Origin: Kitasatospora kifunensis
Lineage (GTDB): Bacteria; Actinomycetota; Actinomycetes; Streptomycetales; Streptomycetaceae
Length of the DNA stretch: 64,000 bases
NCBI RefSeq assembly: GCF_014203855.1
Contig: NZ_JACHJV010000001.1
Coordinates: 124,001 to 188,000, forward strand
Reading direction: 5' to 3'
Shown one piece after another: positions 1 to 8,053 of this stretch (within the stretch, counting starts at the first letter, position 1; each line of letters opens with the position of its first letter). A program made the translations under genes and the position numbers. Below the pieces are notes generated by a model. The model did no database searches and was not told where the DNA came from. It saw only the letters and a list, made by a program, of their open reading frames with translations.

Positions 1-241
1 GGCTGAGGGCAGCGGCGACGGCCTCGGCTCCGTCGGCGGCCTCGCCGACCACCTCGATTCCGCGCGCGGTGAGGATCATCCGGAAACCGGCCCGGATCAG
101 CGCCTGGTCATCGGCGATCAGGACCCGCACGGCGGGCTCGGTGCTGACAGCCGCCGACCCGGCCGCCGCGTGCGGGTGGTCGTTGCCGTTCTCGCCCGTA
201 ACGGCGAAACGGTCGCTGGTGGTTGGCTCTGTATTCGTCAT
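1..241 (-). CDS. NarL/LuxR-family response regulator, N-terminal part (cut by window edge)
   Basis: The frame starts at ATG 241 and runs off the left edge, so only about 80 residues are seen. After a low-complexity leader of about 38 residues comes a receiver-domain opening: VRVLIADDQALIRAGFRMIL, with the paired acidic residues DD, then EVVGEAADGAEAV. This is the usual start of NarL-type regulators. The phosphorylated Asp and the expected LuxR-type DNA-binding domain lie outside the window. The start overlaps the stop of the kinase gene by four bases (ATGA, 238-241), so the two are translationally coupled and form a two-component system. The 38-residue extension before the receiver is longer than usual; a later start is possible but none is clearly better placed. 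Confidence 0.9.
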   Translation of the reverse strand, partial: MTNTEPTTSDRFAVTGENGNDHPHAAAGSAAVSTEPAVRVLIADDQALIRAGFRMILTARGIEVVGEAADGAEAVAAALS

Positions 242-1077
242 GGCTTGTCCAACGGTATACGCGCCCGGACCCGGAACCCGCCGCCGAGCCGGCGCCGCGC
301 GTCGAGATCGCCACCGTAGACGGCGACCCGCTCGCGCAGGCCCAGCAGGCCGTGCCCCGGCCCGTACCCCTGCTCCGAGACCGGCTTCCTGGGTGCCGGC
401 GAGCCACCGGACAGGACGCTGGGCCCACTGTTCAGCACCTCCACCCGCAGGTAGTGATCCGTGTAGCGAACCGTCACCTCGGCCTTGCCCCCGTCGCCGT
501 GCTTGAGCGCGTTGGTGAGCGCCTCCTGCACGATCCGGTACGCCGTCAGGTCGATGCCGGCCGGCAGCGGACGGGGCTCGCCGGCGATCCGCACCTCGAC
601 GGGCAGGCCGGCGAAGGCGATCCGGTCGACCAGCGGACCGAGCCCGCCCAGACTCGGCTGGGGCGAGAGATCGGCCTGCCCCTGCTCCTCCTCGCCGCTC
701 TGCGAGGGCGCCAACAGGCCGAGCAGATGGCGCAGTTCGGTCATCGCGTCACGACCGGCGCCCTCGACCGCCAGCATCGCGGCGGCGGCCTCACCCGGCA
801 TCGTGGTGAGCACTTCGCGGGCGGCGCTCGCCTGGACCACCATGAGGCTCACGTTGTGGCTCACGATGTCGTGCAACTCCGCCGCGATCCTCGCGCGTTC
901 GGCGTCGACGGCGACCTGGGCGGCGCTCTCGCGCTCCCGCTCCAGGAGCCGACTGCGATCCTCCAGCGCCCTGCGGTGCAGGCGTCGCACCCACAGGAGC
1001 GCCACCCCCAGCCACCCGGCGATAATGCATGCCGCTGTCAGAGCGACGATCAACCAGCTCGTCCCGGATTCCCACAC
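238..1077 (-). CDS. Sensor histidine kinase (HisKA_3 / NarX-DesK type), short membrane anchor
   Basis: 279 aa, GTG start at 1077; an in-frame stop lies only about 13 codons upstream and no better start lies between. One hydrophobic segment (about residues 8-29) is followed by a coiled linker. The dimerization/phosphoacceptor box is ARIAAELHDIVSHNVSLMVV, with the phosphorylated His at about residue 69. The ATPase domain has the N-box EALTNALKHG (about residue 189) and a glycine-rich GHGLLGLRERV near the end. The family usually has several membrane helices or an extracellular sensor; here there is a single helix and almost no sensor, so it may sense the membrane or a partner transporter. It pairs with the overlapping response regulator. 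A 16-bp palindrome 59 bp upstream is repeated upstream of the ATPase-permease operon at 4925. Confidence 0.92.
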   Translation of the reverse strand: MWESGTSWLIVALTAACIIAGWLGVALLWVRRLHRRALEDRSRLLERERESAAQVAVDAERARIAAELHDIVSHNVSLMVVQASAAREVLTTMPGEAAAAMLAVEGAGRDAMTELRHLLGLLAPSQSGEEEQGQADLSPQPSLGGLGPLVDRIAFAGLPVEVRIAGEPRPLPAGIDLTAYRIVQEALTNALKHGDGGKAEVTVRYTDHYLRVEVLNSGPSVLSGGSPAPRKPVSEQGYGPGHGLLGLRERVAVYGGDLDARRRLGGGFRVRARIPLDKP

Positions 1078-1135
1078 GGGTCCTATTCTCGCAGCCCCGT
1101 TGCGCGATCCACGTCACTCTGCAGGTCCAGCTCCC

Positions 1136-1151
1136 TACATCCCTGGCATGA
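1136..1151. promoter_or_regulatory. Palindrome TACATCCCTGGCATGA upstream of the two-component operon
   Basis: An imperfect palindrome 59 bp before the kinase start. The same pattern, TACATCCCGGGGATGA, lies 66 bp before the ATPase gene at 4925. Fourteen of 16 bases match. The shared position suggests a binding site for the response regulator, with autoregulation; this is inference. Confidence 0.45.
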
Positions 1152-1174
1152 CGCCGCTGCCCCGCTGCCCAGGT

Positions 1175-1203
1175 GTTCAACTGCGCCGAGGCGGCGGTTG
1201 AAC
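1175..1203 (+). promoter_or_regulatory. StrR-type operator (site 1), exporter promoter
   Basis: GTTCAACTG, an 11-base spacer, then CGGTTGAAC. This matches the known binding consensus of StrR-family pathway activators (streptomycin StrR, glycopeptide Bbr/Tei15-type): two 9-base arms separated by 11. It lies 27 bp upstream of the putative -35 of the exporter gene. It also sits about 98 bp upstream of the divergent kinase gene. Confidence 0.8.
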
Positions 1204-1230
1204 GGGCGCGGCAGCCGCAGTTGGACAGCA

Positions 1231-1260
1231 TTGATCGGTCTTGTCGCCCGATGACATCGT
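1231..1260 (+). promoter_or_regulatory. Putative promoter of the ABC exporter
   Basis: TTGATC (1231-1236), an 18-base spacer, then CATCGT (1255-1260). The same -35 and spacer, with -10 CATAGT, follow the other three StrR-type sites of the window, which supports the call. The predicted transcript start near 1267 leaves a 5' leader of about 200 nt before the GTG at 1467. No further gene is visible in 1078-1466. Confidence 0.6.
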
Positions 1261-1466
1261 GGGGGCGGCGGAGCCGTGCCGTGGGACAGGCCCCAGGGCC
1301 TGCCCGACAGTTCGCGGCGGGCGCGCGGCGCCGGGCGGGCCGGGCCGCCGGCAGCCGAGACGGACCGTCACCACCTTCTGTTCTGTCCGGCGGTGCGTGA
1401 ACAGCGTCCCGGTCGGCCGAAGCCCGTCACACGACGCGGGAAGACACGAGAGCGAGGCAGGTTTCC

Positions 1467-3395
1467 GTGACCAAGCAGGGCGGCCCCGGCAAGGGCCAGA
1501 AAGGTCTGCGGTTCGACGATGATTCGATCACCCGCCAGAAGGTCAAAAAAGGCACGCTGCGGCGGATCATCCCGTACGCCATGCGCTACCGCTGGCCGCT
1601 GGCCGTACTGCTGCTGACCACGGTCGTCGACGCGGTGATCACGGCCGCCAGCCCGCTGATCCTCAAGATGATCATCGATGACGGCATCCTGCCCCACAGG
1701 TTGGGGGTCGTGGTCTGGCTCTGCCTGGGGGTCGCCGGCCTGGCCCTGCTGGACGCGCTGGCCGTCTACGTCCAGACCTGGTGCTCGGGCCGGGTCGGCG
1801 AGGGGCTGGTCTACGATCTGCGCACCCAGGTGTTCAAGCACGTGCAGCAGCAGTCGCTCGCCTTCTTCACCCGCGCGCAGACCGGCGCACTCGTCAGCCG
1901 GCTCAACGCCGACGTCATCGGGGCCCGGCAGGCCGTGACGATCCTGCTGTCCCAGTCGGTGTCCACGATCATGACCCTGCTGCTCGTGCTCAGCGCCATG
2001 TTCTACCTGTCCTGGCAGGTCACCGTCGCCTCGCTGGTGATGATTCCGTTCTTCCTGCTTCCGGTCCGGGTGATCTCGCGGCGGCTGCAACGGCTCACCC
2101 GGGAGACGATGCAGCTCGATGCCGCGATGAGCTCGATGATGAACGAGCGGTTCAACGTCTCCGGGGCGATGCTGGCCAAGCTCTACGGCCGCTCGCAGGA
2201 CGAGGCCGACCTGTTCGCGGGCCGGGCGGGCCGGGTGCGCGACGTCGCCGTCGGCGCCGTGGTCCACGGGCGGATGCTCTTCATCATCGTCACGGTGCTC
2301 ACCTCCCTCACCACGGCCGTGGTGTACGGCATCGGCGGCAACCTCACCATCGACGGCACGCTGCAGATCGGCACCCTGGTGGCGATGGTGACCCTGCTGC
2401 TGCGGCTGTACGGACCGATCAACCAGCTGTCGACCATGCAGGTCTCCGTGATGACCGCGCTGGTCAGCTTCGACCGGGTCTTCGAGGTCATGGACCTCGA
2501 ACCGCTGGTCGCCGAGCGGCCCGACGCCCGGGAGCTGCCCGCCACCACCAGCGCCGAAGGGACCGCTCCGGACATCGAGTTCGACCGGGTCTCCTTCCGC
2601 TACCCGTCCGCGGACGAGGTCTCGCTCGCCTCGCTGGAGTCGATCGCGTTCCGCAAGCCGGAGCGGACCGACACCAGCTGGACCCTGCAGGAGCTGAGCT
2701 TCAGCGCGCCGGCCGGAAAGCTGACCGCACTGGTCGGTCCCTCGGGCGCGGGCAAGACCACCCTCACCCACCTGGTGCCCCGGCTCTACGACCCCACCAC
2801 GGGCACCATCCGGGTCGGCGGCCACGACATCAAGGACCTGACGCTGCAGTCGCTGCGCGACACCGTCGGTGTGGTGACCCAGGACGCGCACCTCTTCCAC
2901 GACACGCTCCGGGCCAACCTGGAGTACGCCCGGCCAGGTGTCAGCGAGCAGGAGCTGGTCGAGGCCTGCAAGGCGGCACTGATCTGGGATGCGGTCTGCG
3001 CGCTCCCGGAGGGCCTCGACACCGTGGTCGGCGACCGCGGTTACCGGCTCTCCGGCGGGGAGAAGCAGCGGATCGCGCTGGCCAGGCTGCTGGTCAAGGC
3101 CCCGCCGATCGTCGTCCTGGACGAGGCCACCGCGCACCTGGACTCGGAGTCGGAGGCGGCGATCCAGCGCGCGCTCAAGACCGCGCTGGCCGGCCGGACC
3201 TCGCTGGTGATCGCCCACCGGCTCTCCACCATCCGGGAGGCCGACCAGATCCTGGTGGTCGAGGCGGGCCGGATCCGCGAGAGCGGGACCCACGAGGAAC
3301 TGCTCGCCGCGGGCGGGCTCTACGCGGACCTCTACCACACGCAGTTCGCCCAGCAGGCTCCCGAACCGGCGCAGGTCGGTGCCGACCGGGCCTGA
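1467..3395 (+). CDS. ABC exporter, fused membrane and ATPase domains (half-transporter)
   Basis: 642 aa, GTG start preceded by GAGGCAGG. The first about 340 residues form the six-helix exporter domain (hydrophobic runs begin at about residue 45). The C-terminal ATPase has Walker A GPSGAGKT at about 424-431, the signature LSGGEKQ at about 528, Walker B IVVLDEATAHLD at about 548 and the H-loop in VIAHRLST. This is the MsbA/LmrA-like type that works as a dimer and pumps lipophilic compounds out across the membrane. No second half-transporter is next to it, so it is probably a homodimer. It is driven by a StrR-type promoter like those of the NRPS genes, which makes it the likely exporter or self-resistance pump of the peptide. 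A hairpin follows the stop. Confidence 0.93.
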   Translation: MTKQGGPGKGQKGLRFDDDSITRQKVKKGTLRRIIPYAMRYRWPLAVLLLTTVVDAVITAASPLILKMIIDDGILPHRLGVVVWLCLGVAGLALLDALAVYVQTWCSGRVGEGLVYDLRTQVFKHVQQQSLAFFTRAQTGALVSRLNADVIGARQAVTILLSQSVSTIMTLLLVLSAMFYLSWQVTVASLVMIPFFLLPVRVISRRLQRLTRETMQLDAAMSSMMNERFNVSGAMLAKLYGRSQDEADLFAGRAGRVRDVAVGAVVHGRMLFIIVTVLTSLTTAVVYGIGGNLTIDGTLQIGTLVAMVTLLLRLYGPINQLSTMQVSVMTALVSFDRVFEVMDLEPLVAERPDARELPATTSAEGTAPDIEFDRVSFRYPSADEVSLASLESIAFRKPERTDTSWTLQELSFSAPAGKLTALVGPSGAGKTTLTHLVPRLYDPTTGTIRVGGHDIKDLTLQSLRDTVGVVTQDAHLFHDTLRANLEYARPGVSEQELVEACKAALIWDAVCALPEGLDTVVGDRGYRLSGGEKQRIALARLLVKAPPIVVLDEATAHLDSESEAAIQRALKTALAGRTSLVIAHRLSTIREADQILVVEAGRIRESGTHEELLAAGGLYADLYHTQFAQQAPEPAQVGADRA

Positions 3396-3420
3396 TCGAA
3401 GCGCTCTGCCTACCGCGTGC

Positions 3421-3457
3421 CGCTGCTCGCCCCGCCCAAGTGCGGGGCGAGCGGCGT
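3421..3457 (+). terminator. Hairpin terminator after the ABC exporter
   Basis: GCTCGCCCCGC pairs with GCGGGGCGAGC across a short loop, followed by a short T-rich stretch. It begins about 30 nt after the exporter stop. It may also work on the minus strand for the hmaS-like gene. Confidence 0.65.
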
Positions 3458-3500
3458 TTCCTGGACCGACTGGCACACGGTGTGAGCCCAACCGCGGAAG

Positions 3501-3530
3501 GAGCCGGCCGCCCTTGCGGGCAGCCGGCTC
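3501..3530. terminator. Hairpin between convergent exporter and hmaS-like genes
   Basis: GAGCCGGC pairs with GCCGGCTC, and an inner CCC/GGG stem extends it. It lies 52 nt past the stop of the minus-strand hmaS-like gene and 106 nt past the plus-strand exporter, so it can serve either direction. With the hairpin at 3421-3457 it accounts for the 3396-3581 gap. Confidence 0.6.
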
Positions 3531-3581
3531 GTTCTGCTGTTGAACCACGGCACGCGTCAACCACGGCACGCGTCAACCGGG

Positions 3582-4568
3582 TCAGGCCGTCAACCGGTCG
3601 CGCTCGACCGCTTCGTACAGGGAGCGCAGGTTGGAGTCGCCGAACTGCCGGGCGCCGTGGCGCTGGACGAGCTCGAAGAAGAGCGTGTCCCGCTCGAAGG
3701 GCGAGCGGCTGAACAGTTGCAGCATCTCGCCGTGCGGCTCCAGGAGCTCGTCCCGCATCCCGGTGATCCGCTCGGCGACCAGTTGGAAGTAGGTGTCCGG
3801 GGTGCTCAGGAACTCCGCTCCCCGGTCCCGGAAGTCGTGCGCCGCCGCGAGGAGGTCCTCGACCAGGAACGCCAGGCGCTGCACGCCCGGGCCGCCGTTC
3901 CTGGCCAGGAAGGCGTCGAGTTGCCCGGAGTCCTTGGCCCGGTCCGGGGCGAGGAGCGTGAAGACGGCCCGCTCGCAGGCGTTGGACAGGACGACCGAGT
4001 CCATCGCCTGCTCGCCGAGGTCGATGTGCTCGGTGGAGCGCCGGGTGAACCCGAAAGCCTTCTGGTAGAAGTCGGCATGGGCCGCCAGACTGCCGCCTTC
4101 GAGGCAGAGCGCGACCTGGTCCAGCGACCGGACCCGACCGACCGGCCGGGTCGGCGCACCGGGCGTGGCAGTCCACCGGCGGCCCGAGGGCAGCTTCGGT
4201 GCGGCACTGTCGGCCGAGGGCAGGAGCGTGTGGCAGACGCCGCCGAATCCCGAGACGACCGGGTCTCCCGACCGGGGCGAGCACACCTGTGCTCCGGCCG
4301 CCTGCGCCGCGCGGCCGGTGGCGCCGACCTCGTCACAGGTCAGCGCGATGTCGGCGATCCCGTCGCCGTGCTCGTCCAGGAACTTCCAGATTCCCCGGCC
4401 GGAGGTGAGGATCAGCTGCGCCTCGCCCTGCCTCAGCAGCACCGAACTGCGGTCTGCCAGAACCGAGTCGGCCACTCGGGTGAAGCCAAGGGACGAGGTG
4501 AGGTAGTCGACGGCGGCCGGGCTGTTTCTGGTGTACAGCTCGACGTACGCGATTTCTTGCACGGCCAT
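3582..4568 (-). CDS. hmaS: HmaS-family (4-hydroxymandelate synthase) protein lacking two iron ligands
   Basis: 328 aa, ATG start with AGGGGG seven bases upstream. Its layout is that of HmaS/HPPD: two vicinal-oxygen-chelate halves ending in FFELVQRHGARQFGDSNLRS, which resembles the C-terminus of the vancomycin-type HmaS. HmaS converts 4-hydroxyphenylpyruvate to 4-hydroxymandelate for hydroxyphenylglycine (Hpg), using Fe(II) held by His-His-Glu. Here the first His is Gln151 (SLDQVALCL, codon CAG), the second is Arg231 (GVQRLAF, codon CGC), and only the Glu remains (Glu299). The frame is intact and the gene has its own StrR-type promoter, so it is not simply a dead relic. It is about 30 aa shorter than usual, mostly before the last strand. 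Normal HmaS activity is unlikely; a non-catalytic or changed role is possible. The other Hpg genes are not in the window. Confidence 0.85.
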   Translation of the reverse strand: MAVQEIAYVELYTRNSPAAVDYLTSSLGFTRVADSVLADRSSVLLRQGEAQLILTSGRGIWKFLDEHGDGIADIALTCDEVGATGRAAQAAGAQVCSPRSGDPVVSGFGGVCHTLLPSADSAAPKLPSGRRWTATPGAPTRPVGRVRSLDQVALCLEGGSLAAHADFYQKAFGFTRRSTEHIDLGEQAMDSVVLSNACERAVFTLLAPDRAKDSGQLDAFLARNGGPGVQRLAFLVEDLLAAAHDFRDRGAEFLSTPDTYFQLVAERITGMRDELLEPHGEMLQLFSRSPFERDTLFFELVQRHGARQFGDSNLRSLYEAVERDRLTA

Positions 4569-4654
4569 GGAGAACCCCCCTGTGGTCAGTAGCTGCCGGG
4601 GAATTCGGGAATCGCCCCGACCCGCCCGCGCGGCACGCGAAAATCTCCCGGAAC

Positions 4655-4684
4655 ACTATGACCCAGCGGCGCTCGGCCGATCAA
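4655..4684 (-). promoter_or_regulatory. Putative promoter of the hmaS-like gene
   Basis: On the minus strand, TTGATC (4684-4679), an 18-base spacer and CATAGT (4660-4655). It is the same as the promoters before NRPS2 and NRPS3. The predicted transcript start is about 80 nt before the ATG at 4568. Confidence 0.65.
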
Positions 4685-4685
4685 T

Positions 4686-4724
4686 ACTCCAGGTCGGCGC
4701 TCAATTGGCACTCCAGGTCGGCGC
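4686..4724. repeat. 15-bp direct repeat inside the hmaS-like promoter region
   Basis: ACTCCAGGTCGGCGC occurs at 4686-4700 and again at 4710-4724, a 24-bp period. It lies between the StrR-type site and the -35 and looks like a small tandem duplication that moved the operator away from the promoter. Confidence 0.75.
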
Positions 4725-4730
4725 CCGGGT

Positions 4731-4759
4731 GTTCAACTGCGGCACCAGCACGGTTGGAC
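4731..4759 (-). promoter_or_regulatory. StrR-type operator (site 2), hmaS-like promoter
   Basis: GTTCAACTG, 11 bases, CGGTTGGAC: one mismatch from the palindrome. It lies 46 bp upstream of the -35 of the hmaS-like gene. It is also 165 bp upstream of the divergent ATPase gene and could affect both. Confidence 0.75.
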
Positions 4760-4843
4760 ACCTTCGGCACCTTCGGAATACGTGTCCGATTACCATTGCC
4801 GAACTCGTCCGCGGCCCGTAGCCGATGCCGTACTCGGCGGCCG

Positions 4844-4859
4844 TACATCCCGGGGATGA
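4844..4859. promoter_or_regulatory. Palindrome TACATCCCGGGGATGA upstream of the ATPase-permease operon
   Basis: It contains the perfect inverted repeat CATCCC-G-GGGATG and lies 66 bp before the ATPase start. The matching element at 1136-1151 precedes the kinase gene. A response-regulator operator is the simplest reading. Confidence 0.45.
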
Positions 4860-4924
4860 CCGGCTGGGAGATTACCTCCCCGGACTGATGCCCCTACCCC
4901 ACCGACAGCTCTAGCTTTCTCCGT

Positions 4925-5632
4925 ATGACCAGTGACAACAGCGCGGGACAGGTAGTCGTACGGCTGGACGGTGTGCGCAAGGAGTACGGGGACGCGATCG
5001 CTCTGCACGACGTTTCGTTGGAGATCCGGGCCGGCGAGGCGGTCGCGGTGATGGGACCGTCGGGGTGCGGCAAGTCCACTCTCCTCAACATGATCGCCGG
5101 GCTCGACCGCCCGACCTCCGGCAGGATCACCGTCCACGGCGAGGACCTCGGCAGCCTCAACGAGAGCGGGCTCGCGCTGTTCCGGCGGCGGCGGATCGGC
5201 ATGATCTTCCAGTTCTTCAACCTCATCGACGACCTCTCCGCGCTGGACAACGTCGCACTCGCCGCGCAGCTGACCGGCACCCCGGCCTCGCAGGCCCGCA
5301 AGCGTGCCCTGGAACTCCTGGACGAGCTCGGCGTCGCCGACCGCCGCGACAACTACCCGGCGACCCTCAGCGGCGGGCAGCGCCAACGGGTCTGCGTGGC
5401 ACGGGCCCTGATGAACCGTCCGGCCCTGCTGCTGGCGGACGAGCCGACCGGCGCACTGGACAGCCAGGCCGGCGAGCAGGTGATGGACCTGCTGATCGAC
5501 CTCAACCAGATCGGCCAGACCCTGCTGATCGTCACGCACGACCAGCGGCTCGCCACCCGCTGCGCCAGCCGCCTGATCGAGGTCGCCGACGGCCGGGTGG
5601 CCCGCGAGAGCACCCTGGAGCGGACCGCATGA
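4925..5632 (+). CDS. ABC transporter ATPase (MacB/LolD type)
   Basis: 235 aa. Walker A GPSGCGKST (about residues 44-52), signature LSGGQRQRVCVARAL, Walker B LLLADEPTGALDS and an H-loop in LIVTHDQRL. This subfamily partners with FtsX-like permeases and powers antibiotic efflux, lipoprotein release or peptide sensing. The stop overlaps the permease start by four bases (ATGA, 5629-5632), so they form one unit. No Shine-Dalgarno is visible before the ATG; a TAGCTT at 4912-4917 would fit a -10 for a leaderless message. The shared palindrome upstream links it to the two-component system, a common arrangement for antibiotic-responsive transporters. Confidence 0.93.
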   Translation: MTSDNSAGQVVVRLDGVRKEYGDAIALHDVSLEIRAGEAVAVMGPSGCGKSTLLNMIAGLDRPTSGRITVHGEDLGSLNESGLALFRRRRIGMIFQFFNLIDDLSALDNVALAAQLTGTPASQARKRALELLDELGVADRRDNYPATLSGGQRQRVCVARALMNRPALLLADEPTGALDSQAGEQVMDLLIDLNQIGQTLLIVTHDQRLATRCASRLIEVADGRVARESTLERTA

Positions 5633-7971
5633 GCGCCGTGTGGCTGGCCGCACGCGCGGCCGCGCGCCGCCGAAGGCTCCAGACGATCATCATCGGCATC
5701 GTCGTCCTGCTCTCCACCAGCACCCTGGTGATCGCGCTGGCCCTGGTGGACGCCGCCTCGGCCCCCTTCGACCAGGCGTTCGCCGCGCAGCGGGGCGCCC
5801 AGGTCGTCGCCGCCTTCGACACCACCAAGGTCTCCGACGCACAGCTCGCGCAGACCGCCCGGCAGCCGGGCGTGGTGGCGGCCGCCGGACCGTACGGGCA
5901 GGCCGTGCTGAACATCGCTCCGGGCAGCGCGGCCTTCGTGAGCGGGCCGCTCACCGTGGTGGGCCGCGCGGACCCGGCCGGTCCGGTGGACCGGGTGAAC
6001 CTCTGGGAAGGGCGCTGGGCCACCGGCCCCGGCGAGATCGTGGTGAACTGGACGCCCCCCGCCGACACGGGTGCCGCCCCGCTCCCCCTGGGTCAGAAGC
6101 TCACCGCCCCTGGCGGTGCGCCGTTCACCATCGTCGGCTACGCCTACAGCCTGAGTCGGACCGCCGACGCCTGGGTCTCACCCGAGCAGGTCGCGGCCAT
6201 GCACCCGAGCGCCACCCAGATGCTCTACCGCTTCTCCACCGCCGCGACGAACGCCGAGATCTCGGCCGACGTGGCGTCGGTCACCGCTGGGCTGCCGGCC
6301 GACTCGGTGCTCGCCTCGCAGTCCTACCTCACCGTCAAGCAGGCGGTCGCCGCGGGGCCCGGCGCCTACGTGCCCTTCCTGATGGTCTTCGGCTTCCTCG
6401 GGCTCCTGGTCGCCGTCCTGATCGTCGCCAACATCATCAGCGGCGCGGTCGTCTCGGGGCTGCGGCACATCGGGATCCTCAAGTCGCTGGGATTCACCCC
6501 GCGCCAGGTGGTCGCGGTCTACCTCCTGATGGTCTCCCTCCCCTCGGTCGCCGGCTGCGTCCTCGGCACCGTGGTCGGGAACCTCGCGACCGGGCCGCTG
6601 CTGGCCAACGCCTTCCAGGGGCTCGGCATGGACCAGTCGACTCTCGGCGTCAGCCCGTGGGTGGATGCCGCCGCTCTGCTGGGGATGCCCGCGGTCGTCC
6701 TGCTCGCCGCGCTCGTGCCGGCCCTGCGCGCCCACCGGTTGTCCGCGGCGCAGGCGATCAGCGCCGGCAGCGCCCCACGTACCGGGCGCGGGCTGGCGGT
6801 CCAGCGCCGGCTCAGCGGCACCCGGCTGCCCCGGTCCGTCAGCCTGGGCCTGGGCCTGCCGTTCGCCCGCCCCGGCCGCACCGCGCTGACCACCGCGGCC
6901 GTCCTGCTCGGCGTGACCACCGCGACCTTCGCGACCGGCATGATCAACACGGTGACCAAGTACGCGGACGCCGTGGACCGACCGGGCGCCAGCCAGATCA
7001 CCGTGCAACCGGCCGACCCCCGCTTCGGCAGGACCCCCTCGAAGCTGAGCGACCCCGCGACCGAGGCGCTGCTGCGCGGCCTGCCCGGCGCCCGGCACGT
7101 GACGGCCGACGCGCACGTCCCGGTCTCGCTCGTCGGCTACACCCAGGGCGTCACCGTCGACTTCCTCCGGGGGGACTCCGCGACCCTGCGCTTCCAGGAC
7201 GAGATCGTCAAGGGCCGCTGGCTGAACGGCCCCGGGGAGATCGTCCTGGCCTCGGCGTTCATGAACCAGCGCGGCCTCGCGGTCGGCGACCACCTCACCC
7301 TGGAGGTGAGCGGCAAGCAGACCCGGGTCACCATCGTGGGTGCGACCATGTACGGCTCCGGTCCCGTCTCGCTCTTCTGCGACTGGCAGACGCTCGCCCC
7401 GCTCACCGGGGGCGTCAAGCCCGCCGAGTCCTCGGTCCAGTACCTGGTCCAGCTCGCCCCCGGCACCAGTACCGATGCCTACCTCGGCTCGATCCGGGCC
7501 GCCGACCCGGGCTTCGAGGCGTGGGCGCAGACCGGTACGAACAACTTCACGGTGGCGACCATCAGCCTCTCCACGGTCCTCACCCTGATGCTGAGTGCGG
7601 TCGCGGCGCTCGGCGTCTTCAACACCGTGGTCCTCAACACCCGCGAGCGCCGTCGCGACCTGGGGATGCTCAAGTCGATCGGGATGACGCCCCGTCAGGT
7701 GATCGTGATGATGGTGACCTCGATGGCGGCGCTGGGGGCGGTCGGCGGGCTGCTCGGCATCCCGCTGGGGATCGTCGCCCACCGCCTGATCATCCCGGCG
7801 ACCGCGCACGCGGCCGACGTCGACCTGCCGCAGGGCCTGATGGACGTCTGGCACGCACCGGTGCTCGCCCTGCTGGCCCTCGCGGGCATCGCCATCGCGG
7901 TGGTCGGCGCGTTCCTCCCGGCCCGCGCGACGGCGCGGCTGACGATCGCGCAGGCGCTGCACAACGAGTGA
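5629..7971 (+). CDS. FtsX-like permease of a MacB-type ABC transporter
   Basis: 780 aa, starting at the ATG that overlaps the ATPase stop. An N-terminal helix follows an arginine-rich start, then comes a large extracytoplasmic domain. An FtsX core with helices near VPFLMVFGFLGLLVAVLIVA contains the motif LRHIGILKSLGFTPRQV. A second extracytoplasmic domain and a second FtsX core follow, with RRRDLGMLKSIGMTPRQV. The two-core build is typical of the long actinobacterial permeases. It should act with the 4925 ATPase as an efflux or peptide-sensing system. The frame is open further upstream (to about 5065) inside the ATPase gene, but that part is out-of-frame shadow. Confidence 0.92.
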   Translation: MSAVWLAARAAARRRRLQTIIIGIVVLLSTSTLVIALALVDAASAPFDQAFAAQRGAQVVAAFDTTKVSDAQLAQTARQPGVVAAAGPYGQAVLNIAPGSAAFVSGPLTVVGRADPAGPVDRVNLWEGRWATGPGEIVVNWTPPADTGAAPLPLGQKLTAPGGAPFTIVGYAYSLSRTADAWVSPEQVAAMHPSATQMLYRFSTAATNAEISADVASVTAGLPADSVLASQSYLTVKQAVAAGPGAYVPFLMVFGFLGLLVAVLIVANIISGAVVSGLRHIGILKSLGFTPRQVVAVYLLMVSLPSVAGCVLGTVVGNLATGPLLANAFQGLGMDQSTLGVSPWVDAAALLGMPAVVLLAALVPALRAHRLSAAQAISAGSAPRTGRGLAVQRRLSGTRLPRSVSLGLGLPFARPGRTALTTAAVLLGVTTATFATGMINTVTKYADAVDRPGASQITVQPADPRFGRTPSKLSDPATEALLRGLPGARHVTADAHVPVSLVGYTQGVTVDFLRGDSATLRFQDEIVKGRWLNGPGEIVLASAFMNQRGLAVGDHLTLEVSGKQTRVTIVGATMYGSGPVSLFCDWQTLAPLTGGVKPAESSVQYLVQLAPGTSTDAYLGSIRAADPGFEAWAQTGTNNFTVATISLSTVLTLMLSAVAALGVFNTVVLNTRERRRDLGMLKSIGMTPRQVIVMMVTSMAALGAVGGLLGIPLGIVAHRLIIPATAHAADVDLPQGLMDVWHAPVLALLALAGIAIAVVGAFLPARATARLTIAQALHNE

Positions 7972-7986
7972 GGGCCCGGAACGGGT

Positions 7987-8018
7987 GGACGCCGACGGCC
8001 CGCGGGCCGTCGGCGTCC
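7987..8018. terminator. Bidirectional hairpin between permease and dehydratase genes
   Basis: A perfect 15-bp inverted repeat, GGACGCCGACGGCCC paired with its complement around a 2-base centre. It lies 15 nt after the permease stop and 35 nt after the stop of the convergent dehydratase gene. Confidence 0.75.
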
Positions 8019-8053
8019 GTCGTGCGGTGGGCGGGCGAGCGGCCCGCCAGGGT

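Noticed and set aside
5065..5628. An upstream extension of the permease frame into the ATPase gene.
   Set aside because: The extension is Arg-rich shadow of the ATPase frame. The ATGA overlap at 5629 is the natural start.
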